Source: Ooceraea biroi (Eukaryota; Arthropoda; Insecta; Hymenoptera; Formicidae). From it: a DNA stretch of 64,000 bases. The notes under the pieces are model-generated. The model made no database searches. It was not told the DNA's origin and saw only the letters and a list, made by a program, of their open reading frames with translations. The stretch covers positions 14,500,278-14,564,277 of the forward strand of contig NC_039507.1 of NCBI RefSeq assembly GCF_003672135.1. Reading direction: 5' to 3'. The translations under genes and the position numbers were made by a program. Positions 45,001-55,100 of the stretch are shown here, piece after piece; positions within the stretch are counted from its first letter, which is position 1; every line of letters begins with the position of its first letter.

Positions 45001-47937
45001 CATTTTGTTGTAAGAAAAAATTAATTGAACTTATAAAAATCCCCGAAAATCACGTTGTTTTTCACCTTGCAACTAGGTATGACCCCTTAATATCAACGAA
45101 AATGGCTCATTTTTAGTCGATCAAGACCTGGCACTAATCTTGATGTTCAGATAATCTTTTTCTGTGTGAGTTGTTCTAAAACTTTCCAACTTAAGTAACT
45201 GCGCGCCAACGGGATTGACATTTTTTCGCGACGAATGTAATTTATTCATATAGATTCTAATTTAGTGTCACTTTCTAGCAATAAGAAAAATAGCTGTGTT
45301 GTAAGTCTGACAAATCCCGTTGACACGCAGTTATTTAAGTTGGAAAGTTTTAGAACAACTCACACGGAAAACGATTATCTGAACATCAATTAATAGTACT
45401 AGGTTTTCATCGACTAAAAATGAGCAATTTTCGTTGATTATCTATTTTATGTATCTTTTTCAATCCGTTTTTTAATGAATTTGTTTACCGTAGGAAACGT
45501 TGGTAGAACATTTGTCGGATATTCCCGAATCATTCTTACTGTGCCTGATTTATCTTTCAGTCCACATATAAGCTTGCTTATATTAGCTAAATAATTTTGA
45601 CTCCACCATGCTGATGCACACTGAGAGCTAATTGTACCACGTATATCTCCATTTTCATTAAACATTGGAAAAGTTTTTAACTCGACGAATTCAATTGTTT
45701 TGCCAATAAGTGTATCTGTTATGGGTTCTTTTGAGAAAATACCGTCCATTTCTGCTCCATATAATAATGAATGATCGCCAAAGTTTGCTTTAAATATACA
45801 GTGAAATTCTTCACACTCATTAAGAGGCAATGATGAATCTGGTACATGTGATGGATGATCTAGTACAAAAAGTATAATACTTAATTCTAATTAAGATTTG
45901 TGATATAAATTAAACAAATAATCTCCATTTTCTCATATTTAACACTAAACCTACCGACAATTTATATACAGGGTATCCTATTTTAAATGCCGCAGGCAAA
46001 AATCTCGAAAAATATGGGACATACGGAAAAATGTTTCGAACAAAAGTTGCATGGTTTGAAGGGGGCCACATGATGAAAATATGTACTTGACCTTGAGTGA
46101 CCTTTTCAAGGCCAGGTCAATGTGATGGATGTTTTCTTAAATGGGACCCCCTCTTTTTTATTGTATATTCTTATAGCTTAGTTCGAGAGCTTTCCAAAAC
46201 ACTACCTACTTTTGTTTTTTGCCCAAGCAGTTCCCAAGATATGAAGCGTCAAAGTTGACATACCGCCGGCATTCGCATTACCCGATGTACACCGCGGGGA
46301 GGTTGCTCGGTCGGATTTGTACATCATAGTGGCCCTAAAAAGGGCCGATTTTGTGTATGGGGGTGTGGTAAGCAGTACTAGTACTAGTAACTCCAAATGG
46401 AATGCACAGTATTTACTAATAAGCAGAGCTCGGACTTCAGTGCCGCTATCCCCACTTCAGGCTCTCGAGCGCCGCGAGAGACAGTGCCGACTATGCCGGT
46501 GGAGCGGCCTAAGAAGATGAGAGGTACCGTTGCGTAAATTGAAACATTTTTTGATTGTTTGAGGCACCGTCTCTCGCGGCGCTCGAGAGCCTGAAGTGGG
46601 GATAGCGGCACTGAAGTCCGAGCTCTGCTTATTAGTAAATACTGTGCATTCCATTTGGAGTTACTAGTACTAGTACTGCTTACCACACCCCCATACACAA
46701 AATCGGCCCTTTTTAGGGCCACTATGATGTACAAATCCGACCGAGCAACCTCCCCGCGGTGTACATCGGGTAATGCGAATGCCGGCGGTATGTCAACTTT
46801 GACGCTTCATATCTTGGGAACTGCTTGGGCAAAAAACAAAAGTAGGTAGTGTTTTGGAAAGCTCTCGAACTAAGCTACAAGAATATACAAAAAAAAAGGG
46901 GGGGTCCCATTTAAGAAAACATCCATCACATTGACCTGGCCTTGAAAAGGTCACTCAAGGTCAAGTACATATTTTCATCATGTGGCCCCCTTCAAACCAT
47001 GCAACTTTTGTTCGAAACATTTTTCCGTATGTCCCATATTTTTCGAGATTTTTGCCTGCGGCATTTAAAATGGGACACCCTGTATATAACTTATTCCTAC
47101 CGAATATTATCAATATATGTAAGGAAAAGAGAATGAGATTGCTGTCAAATTCTGAAGAAAATTACCAGCACTGAAATTTCTGTTTATTCTGCCGAATGCA
47201 GCATTTTTAATTAAAAATTTGAAACCGATCATTTGATCGTGGTAGGTTTAATGATAAGATAAGAACGTCACCTATCAACACGAATCAGCAAAATTTTTAT
47301 ACAACAGTAAGATACCTGCTACCATGTATTGTTCAAACTTGAATCCCCGTGATGTAACTTGTTTATCTGCCGTTGTTGCGTTGACATATTGAGCCTCTTT
47401 CTCGTCTGTATAATATTCGCATAAATATATCGTACCACGGTACTTGCTAGCGCAAATGATCCATCCGTCAGATCTTTTATATGGGCTACATAATAACCTT
47501 TTCAATAATCCACGACGGCAAATAAAGTCCACATTCAGCCTAATAAAATTGTTTAAATTATTTATTTTTTGTTGAATAATAATAAAAACTGTTATTCAGT
47601 AGTGTGCAAGTTAAAAATGTAAATAATAATTAACTTACCAACGATGTTCGTAAACTGAAAATGGTTTTTCAAGCCGATAAAAATTGTCTGAAACCCACCT
47701 TAATATATCATTTAATTTACAATGAAAAGCAGATTTGTGATGAGTAGATGTGACATTTTTGTCGAGATCGTAACACACGTTATTAGGATTTGAAGGAGGA
47801 ATATAATATTTTAATTGCGATAAATCGGCATGATATTGCGAGTTACCGTCTTTACTAAAATATCCAATTAGTTCAATTGTTAACGTTGGAAGCGTATCCT
47901 CAGAAAAATTTCTATAATATATAATATTAAACGACAT
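42018..47937 (-). CDS. Decapping exoribonuclease DXO/Rai1, possibly disrupted
   Basis: DXO/Rai1 enzymes remove incomplete or NAD caps from RNA and degrade the body. Recognisable exons: 47937-47639 (MSFNIIYYRNF, SQLKYYIPPS), 47539-47316 (LLCSPYKRSDGWIICASKYRGTIYL, RGFKFEQYMVAG), 45859-45447 (HCIFKANFGDHSLLYGAEMDG, GKTIEFVELKTFPMF, SAWWSQNYLANISKLICGLKD, PTNVLPTFPTVNKF) and 42251-42018 (KPYNVDKCKMFCKLFL, FFLKSWF). The catalytic acidic motif (GAEMD) and ELKT are present. Exon 3 runs without a GT donor into a TAA at 45447-45449, then at once into a hairpin element and a 2.8-kb transposon. The last exon is thus not joined by a canonical splice site I can see. Intron 2 contains a 1.1-kb fold-back. 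Either a noncanonical or alternative donor is used or the gene is broken. Confidence 0.82.
42313..45090 (+). mobile_element. 2.78-kb DNA transposon with TTAA ends, intact, inside the last DXO intron
   Basis: Begins TTAAGGGGTCATACCTAGTT and ends AACTAGGTATGACCCCTTAA; if TTAA is the target duplication the inverted repeats start GGGGTCATACCTAGTT. A GC-rich leader with CG repeats (42470-42500) precedes one long frame. After the frame lies an imperfect inverted repeat around GTTCGTGAACGAAGG (about 44657 and 44785). TTAA targets are known for piggyBac and some Sola elements, but the protein is not a piggyBac transposase. Confidence 0.88.
42716..44476 (+). CDS. Transposase of the TTAA element (type annotated as 'Mutator-like transposase domain')
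   Basis: 586 residues from ATG 42716 with no break. The basic N-terminus (RNKRALLKTYKSRSKKRKQS) precedes a zinc-ribbon-like CKKCNN ... CDQCPP pair. The core contains LTVSGDGTWKKRGFTSLFG, FCKMCEVW, CTANHKGSSGKMEVEA, YIGDGDSKTY, CIGHVQKRMGTRLRECK, GLGGKGKLTGKMIDKL, YYGLAIRRN and CVGGFTQNNNESYNQLIW. This order is that of a widespread insect and fish transposase that databases label Mutator-like; acids in SGDGTW and GDGDSKTY are candidate catalytic residues. The TTAA target would be unusual for Mutator, so the superfamily (Mutator-like versus Sola-like) is left open. Intact frame and ends suggest recent or current activity. Confidence 0.85.
   Translation: MNPNEKVTRNKRALLKTYKSRSKKRKQSFNPKTPETNEASFSASRRKIELQKQIVVPQDNSIEYRILNFVSVFSAIAMLVKCKKCNNDIKFQTTSTRGLGFKIAVLCDQCPPQEIPSCTFINHSYEINRRFIFTMRVLGLGLKGAQKFCGLMDMPKFFYQTTYEIILKHIHSCVKTVRDVLFEKAVKEEMEETDGQDNTKLTVSGDGTWKKRGFTSLFGVASIIGYYSGKVLDVVIKSAFCKMCEVWNKKVNTTEYEEWLENHEAECTANHKGSSGKMEVEAIVEMFKRSETLHGVKYENYIGDGDSKTYSGILNAAPYEDISVNKKECIGHVQKRMGTRLRECKTKNKGLGGKGKLTGKMIDKLTVYYGLAIRRNYESANNMRTAIWATYNHYSSTNENLKHELCPAGAESWCEWQRAYAELPSNQKQKIKSFMHTYDALPTDVLTAIKPIYENLSKQELLDRCVGGFTQNNNESYNQLIWKISPKILPSGSIPIEIAAYVSACVFNEGSKALLQIMQTMGISTGPNAHAFVADEDQEHIATAERRAQANTQEARKRRRQEKIDALEVASAAEGLLYGPGIDDSV
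45092..45438. repeat. Hairpin element abutting DXO exon 3
   Basis: Arms of about 130 bases, ATCAACGAAAATGGCTCATT to AACTGCGCGCCAACGGGAT and complement, around about 80 bases. One end touches the TTAA of the big transposon, the other lies nine bases from the in-frame stop that ends DXO exon 3. Confidence 0.85.
45967..47084. mobile_element. 1118-bp fold-back element in DXO intron 2
   Basis: Starts TACAGGGTATCCTATTTTAA and ends with the complement of TACAGGGTGTCCCATTTTAA, each next to TA. The arms are about 510 bases and almost identical, so the same 64- to 67-codon frames read out on both strands; a spacer of about 75 bases at 46485-46560 separates them. Not protein coding. A (C)n/(A)n difference (GGGGGGT run near 46895) is the main asymmetry. 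Confidence 0.93.
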
Positions 47938-48044
47938 TGTAATATATTATTGTTACAATGCTAAACAAGTTTATCCTGATTCGTCACTGTCAAATGTAGC
48001 GTAATAACTGCACAATAGTTTTGAGTGCTGGGGATGCTGAAGTG

Positions 48045-48260
48045 ACTACCCAAACAGCACCAAGTCGACTGTTAGTTGTTGACTGTCAGTCGGCAGAAGA
48101 AGTCTAAAGTCGACTTCAAAGTCAGGCTGAATGTCAACTATAGTCAGCTAATAGTCAACAAATGACTCGACTATAGTCGTCTATCAGTCAGCCAAAAGTG
48201 GATTTATAAGTTGACTTTATGGCAATTAGAAGTCGACTTTATGATGATTAGAACCTACAC
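48045..48260. repeat. Cryptically repetitive AGTCGAC/AGTCAAC block
   Basis: AGTCGACT, AGTCAAC, AGTCAGC and their complements recur more than a dozen times in about 190 bases, in both orientations and without fixed period. A following region (48290-48490) is similarly enriched in AGATATCT. Neither is a simple tandem repeat. Confidence 0.55.
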
Positions 48261-48509
48261 AGCAAAATATATCAGCTGACATAATCGCATATGTATATGC
48301 CTACAATTTTAAGTCATATCTGAGATATTTTATTTTCAGATATTCACAGAATATCTGTAAGATATCTCATAACTCTATATCACATTTTTCTTTGAAAAAG
48401 ATATCTGTGCAACATTTGCACATGACTATCTTTATTGATACCTAATCGAAAAACATAAATATTTTTAAGATGTCTCTGAGATATCTCTACGACGTTTAAA
48501 AACATATAT

Positions 48510-48796
48510 CCCAGGCAGCCTCTGGTTCACCAAGCGACCGATAGATGGCCAGGCCAGGCGTGACGTTCTCGCAAGAAACATTTGCGTTATTACCTTATAA
48601 ATAATCCGGAAAACCGATCCAGTACTCTTTTCTTCTTCTCTTCTTTTGGACTCTTTTGAAGTAAATAAAGAGTGTGTAACTTCACTTTTTCAAAAGGTGA
48701 AATTTTATTACTTTTGGACGTTTCAATAAAATGGTTATGAAACGTTACGTCAAAACGTTTATGAAACGGCTTTGAAACCAATGTCTGCTGCCTGGG
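48510..48796. repeat. Possible 287-bp element with CCCAGGCAGC ends
   Basis: CCCAGGCAGC at 48510 and its exact complement GCTGCCTGGG ending at 48796. The interior has GAAACGTT-like inverted pieces but no frame. Only ten terminal bases support it. Confidence 0.45.
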
Positions 48797-49117
48797 TGGC
48801 GTATATTTTCATCTTTGTAAGGTTTGTTTAGTGGGATTAAATGCATCGACAAAAATTGCTCAAAGAAAAAACGCTATAAATTAGGAATTCTATATAATTT
48901 ATGTTTAATTGCAGAGAAGGTTAAAACATTTCAGACTTACATCGAAATAGTTTGAATTTAATATAATAATCTAGAGATTTAGTACAATATATATCCCCAA
49001 ATTTAATACAATTAAATGTTTTGATAAATTATTGAAATGTTAGAAAAAAGTATGAAAAAGTGGATAATGTTAAAAATGATTAAGATTTTGTAAAAATAAT
49101 TAAAATATAAAAAGTAA

Positions 49118-52100
49118 TTACGGAAACAATAAGTAATATTTAGAATATATACTTGATTGGTCATTATATAATATACAATGGCAGATATCATTCAAGTAAG
49201 CTTCATTTTCTGCGAATCGCTCCAAAAAACTGTTTATAATCCGTCTGAGTTTAGTCAAACGTATTTCTACTATTTCATTCAAACTTCCTAGTTCGTCAAC
49301 ATTTTTCTTCACGAATTCTTTTATCTGAAATAAATAATTATGATATTTATGTAAATAAATAAAATATACAAATTTACATACACATGCACATATGTTGTAG
49401 ATATATACAAAAATAGAAGCGTGTAAATTAAATCGGTGCTTCGAACTTTATCTTTCTAATCATTATTTAAAATTTAGATATTTCCTTTTATAGATATTAC
49501 TAATATATACTTATGGCTTTCCAGCAAGGAAAATATCACACATAAAATGTTACAAAAATTGGTATTCATTGACCATTCTTATAATAAGATTGTTTTATAC
49601 ACAAAATTGTCTTATACACAATACAATTTATTATTATTATTATTATTACACAATACCTTATATGATATATAACTTAATCTTAAGATATTTATTAATTAAT
49701 GAAAAAGCTTTATTAATGGCCCCGTTCAGCAGACTCAACAGTTGGGCAACGTTACTAGATTTTCCGCTGATACTCGATGCTGATTTGTTGGTTCTAAAAG
49801 TTGGAACCAATTATGTTCGATTGCTACTAAGCAGTTGAGTCTGCTGAATGCGGCCAATATGTAAAGCCTATAATTAGGCCCGCTTCTACCAATGTCGTTT
49901 AACTTTAACCGTAGTTTAACTCACTCTTCGTCCTTTTCTAACTACCTGCCTTAGAAATTTTTAAGGCAGGTAGTTAGAAAAGGACGAAGAGTGAGTTAAA
50001 CTACGGTTAAAGTTAAACGACATTGGTAGAAGCGGGCCTTAGCGCGATTTTATTATAAGAATAGACTATGAATTCCGACTATATCAGTTCCGACTATATC
50101 ACTATATCAGTTGTTTTCCCTGGAAAATGCCACAAACATTTACAAATACTACTTCGCAAGGTGGATTCACATAACATAAGTTAAAAGATAGCAACCAACA
50201 ATGACAGTCAATAAAATGTCTTTAAGACATTACATTCTTTTCATACTTCAACTTAGAAAAAATACTGCCGGAGTTACTGAAGTAATTGTTTTGTTTTTAC
50301 TACAGTGATTTATAAAATATTCGAATAATCATATCAGATATTTCGCGATGTAAATTTTGATCTCAATGATGATTCCGTTCAACCTCGAAAAGATGATGAA
50401 GTACTGTTCGATCAGCTGTTGAATCGGAATTTCACACAAGTACCAAAAGAGCTCGTTTCATAGTTCTCAAAGCCATCTGACAGTTTATTTCCGTTTAACT
50501 GCAGCGACTGGAAAAATTTCAGAAGAAAGATAAATGGGTCCTGCATTTGAGATACGCTAAGCGAAGAAAATATATAGCGATGGTTTAATATACTTTGTTG
50601 TATAAGAAGAAAAAAAGGAGAAAAGAAATGGATTTTATATAAGCATCCTAAGCATAACAATTTATGGATTTTGTTGAACAGATTGAATCTTGACCAATCA
50701 ACGACATTGATTGCGGAATACAACATTTACGCCAAGAAGATATATCTCTTCATATATTTGTGCAACATGAAAGATATACTCTATTATGATCGTTATTAAA
50801 TCCAGTCGAAATAATCATTGTAAATTGCTACGAACAATTCATAAATTTTAGCAATAAATTGAAGTAAAAATGGATAACATTATTAATAAAGAAAGCAGTA
50901 AAGTGACTTTGCTCCACGATAACATTTGGCCATATAGCCGTCGCAAGGGGAACGAAAGAGATTATTTTCAACTTAAGCAGGAAAGTTTTCCTCACACAGT
51001 GTACTCATCACATACAGCTCTTTCTGAAGATGTTTCATTTCGATCACTGCGACATTACATAGCATAAATTTTAGAATGTTGGATAATGTTTGAAATTGCA
51101 ACAACTTCATCGCCTCAAAGCTATTAAATTTTTATGATGATGGAATTCGAAACCTATCTGATAAGAAGCGAAAACTTGCTTATAATAATAGCGATTATTT
51201 TCATAATTGAGAGATTACTATAATTTTTATAAATATAATATTGATATAATTTATAATTATCTATACCAATATATAATTTTTATAAATCTTTAATTTTAAG
51301 TTTAATTTTAATTTTATAAATATGGCACCTGATTAATTTACGCATCTAATAAATAAGTTTATATAAACATAATTTATATTAATACAAATATAATTATATA
51401 CATGCATACACACACACACACACACATATACAGGGTGTCTGGTGATCACTCGACCACCGGTTAATGGCGTATAGTTTGAACTTACAATTAGCTGAGTCGA
51501 AAAGTCCTGTACCATTTTGCGATTTTCGTAATAATAACCGAGTTATTAACGATTGATATTAACGTGTGAGAGCGCGGCTCGTGCAGCAAGATCGGTAGGA
51601 AGGCGCAGTGAGGCGCGATGGAGGCAGTGATGCCAGAAAGCGTGCTTTGTAGCATGCGGTGGGAATAGAGTAGGAATGGTCTCGCGAATCGGCGCACTCT
51701 TTCTGCCTACCGACGGCCTCGCTGCACGAGCCACGCTCTCATTCGTTTACTTTAATCTTTTTTTTGTGGTTTGTCCGGGATGGGACAAAAAACGCCTTCG
51801 ACCCACCTTATATAGGGTTATATAGTGTAAACCTGAAACAAATCTGACATAACTAAATAATCCTGTTAATTTTTTTAACAAAATGATAGATGATATCTAG
51901 CTTTCGAAGATCGTGTCGCTTAAGAATCGCAGTAATATCGTCCGCGTTTACTTTAATCGTTAATAACTCGGTTATTATTGCGAAAATCGCAAAATGGTAC
52001 AGGACTTTTCGACTCAGCTAAGTCCAAACTGTACGCCATTAACCGGCGGTCACCAGACACCCTGTATAAATATAAATATATATTAATAATAGAAAAAAGA

Positions 52101-55100
52101 TAAGTATTCACAGTAAGAATTCACAGATAGTTACAGAAAGAACTTTCTATTACAATAATATATTTACCTTGTCAAGTTGTTCCTCTGCATATATGTTCAT
52201 AATAACATGTGTCAATATTTTAGTTTTAGAAGTTAATCTATAGAAACAGAATAACATTTATATTTAGTACATGTAACGACCTGTTTTTGTATTCTGATTA
52301 TATGCAGTACTTATCTGCAAACAATATTGTATTTACCTAGATGTTAGTCTCTTAAAATTTTCTAATATGTAGTTAAGCACTAAATTATTATGTGCATGCT
52401 TTGCAACAATAGATTTAAATATAGCAAAATATTGTTTGTTTTGTATCATTGAATCATTCAATAGTACATTCAAGTAATGAATGATAATGTCGGGATCTTC
52501 AGAATAAGTCAAAAATGTCAAAAGCTTTGTCTTACGACTGCTTATATATAAATCCAATACTTTATTCCAAGTAGACATATTTGCTGTCATTAAACCATTA
52601 CCATATGTCCATTCCTCCCACCACGGCAAAAGTCTGTAATATTCATAAAAGAACAAAATATTTGTAAGTATACTATACAGGATGATCCATTATACTAAAT
52701 AATGCATTGAGACTTTTCGAAAATGAAGGTTTTCATCGAAATGTTTCGTAAAAAAGTTTTGTGATTTCAAGGGAGACATAAAATAGTGCTATTGATTTGG
52801 TCTTACATAGTGGTTTGAAAGTCACGTAAAGATCATTTTCGATTTCTTAAATGAAAATTTTTGATTACATGTTATAGCTGAGATCAAGGCTTTTTCGAAA
52901 TGCTGGTTGCGAAGCTTTCGCGCTGTTCGTTAATGCAATTACAAATTTCATCAATATTTCAAAAAAGGGACTCTCTCTTTTCTATTATTATGCCCATCTA
53001 TTCCGAATTGCTATCATGAAGATTAGCTCTTCTGTGTGGAGACGAAAGCTCGCACTGTTCGTTAATGCAATCAAAAGTTTCATGAATATTTCAATAAAGG
53101 GCCTCTCTCTCTTCTATTATTATGCTTATCTCTTCCGAATTTCTATCATGAGGATTAGCTTTTCTTCTGTGTGGAGACGAAAGCTCGAGATGCTCATTAA
53201 GAAGTATAGATCGACCTTTTATTGAAGATTATCCTCGGTACGGCCACTCAGCATCCATAATCGGTCTACCAACCGCGAGAGAGAGAGAGAGAGAGAGTTC
53301 ATTATCTTTCTAGAATTGCAACTTGCTTGCTAATACAGTGACAGTAATAACGTAAGCTGCGAATAACAACCGACGCGACGCTGAGAGCTTGATTGTCAGG
53401 ATCTTAATTCGATCCCCGTCAGGATCGCAATTTTCCGTAGTGGCTTTTTTAAAGCACTAATAGTTTTCCCCTTTAAAAGAGAATCATCTTGTCGCAGTGA
53501 AGGGGCTCAGCTTTGGCTACCAAGAATTTTCTTTATTTATTTTTCAGGCCTACTATCTCTGTATGAATGTTGCAAGTACGAACGTGTGCTCACCTTCTCC
53601 GAGATACACCCCATTTCTATTATGTCTATATCTATATGGATTACTACTCATTAATCAATAAAACGTCATAACAAAATGACGCTATTCCAACACAAAAGCC
53701 ATATTCAATTCTAAATAACACCTCGAAAGCTTCAAATTACAAAAAGGAAATAAAGTATATCAAACTATAAGACACTGTTATAAAATTACTTGTGTGTTTC
53801 CGGATCTGCAAGATGCTGGTTTAACTTAATAGTGGCCATTGCTTTGCATTCTCTATTTCCAACAATACATGCCCTCTGTAACGCGTTTAACCTCAGCAGC
53901 TTTGTAAGATCAGGTTCATTAGGATTTTCTTTGTATCCTACATTCTTAAGAAGCCCTTTAAAAATTATCGCCATATGAAACTAAAAATCATTAAATATTA
54001 ATGATTAAATTATATAAAAATTCTTATATATATAAATGACAAACAATCAGAGATGATATAAAAAATTAATATTTTTTTAATATCAAATGTGTGCAAAAAT
54101 TTTAGTCTTTTTTTCAGTGCTCTATAAGATATAACTATTTAATTTTTAAATAAATTCTCGCTTTTTTCCGTTTATGAAGAGTTGGCATCGAAGGTTGTAT
54201 AAAACGTTATATGTTACAGGGCTAGACTGGATTCTTCAAAAAAGCGCAGACCTTACATGTTCAGAGGGCGCAAAGTAATTAATAAATTGGCAATAGAAAC
54301 CCGTTTGGCGTTAAAAACTGTAGGTCCCAAATATTTGATTCACAGATATATACAGGGTGTCCCGGGTTTTAACCGACAAACTGCGGGAGCATATTCTACT
54401 AGTGGAAATAAGAAAAAATTCTTATATCGAGTTTGCTTAGAAATGCTTTATTACAAAGTTATAAACCAATATTGAAAAGAAATATGAGATAAGTAACAAC
54501 GGAACATAGTGTAGAATTTGGAAGGTCGAAGATGTTTATGTTACGTGTATTCACATGTATTCATGTTCACTATGTTGAAACGATTCAGTATGATTGTTAC
54601 TTTCACAACAGTAGCTGTTAGATTTCAATCGTCGTGTCAACTAGCAATTACTATCAGAATGCCAAAAGTGTTTTCAAATGAGGAATACACCGATATTCAT
54701 TTCGTGTACGGATTCTGTGACGGAAATGCACGAGCTGCCGTACGAGAGTATCAACGTAGATTTCCTAACAGGAGAGTACCAGATAGATTTAAAGCAACGA
54801 ATTACTAATTCAGTTACTGAGATGCAACAAAATTTTCAGGAATGTCGTACTGTAACAAATTCTGTACTACGTCGATGTCTAGCTTGTATCGATGTGCAAG
54901 GACAACATTTTGAAATGCGTCACTAAATCATTGCGTAGATAATTTTTATTTTTGTGAAAAAATCCGTTGTTACTTATCTCATATTTCTTTTCAATATTGG
55001 TTTATAACTTTGTAATAAAGCATTTCTAAGCAAACTCGATATAAGAATTTTTTCTTATTTCCACTAGTAGAATATGCTCCCACAGTTTGTCGGTTAAAAC

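Noticed and set aside
46202..46849. Several 64-116 codon frames that appear identically on both strands
   Set aside because: They result from the mirror symmetry of the fold-back element at 45967-47084; no homology, no start context.
53380..53430. Sequence resembling a tRNA B-box (TTAATTCGATCCC)
   Set aside because: No A-box, no cloverleaf; might be a SINE scrap but cannot be supported.
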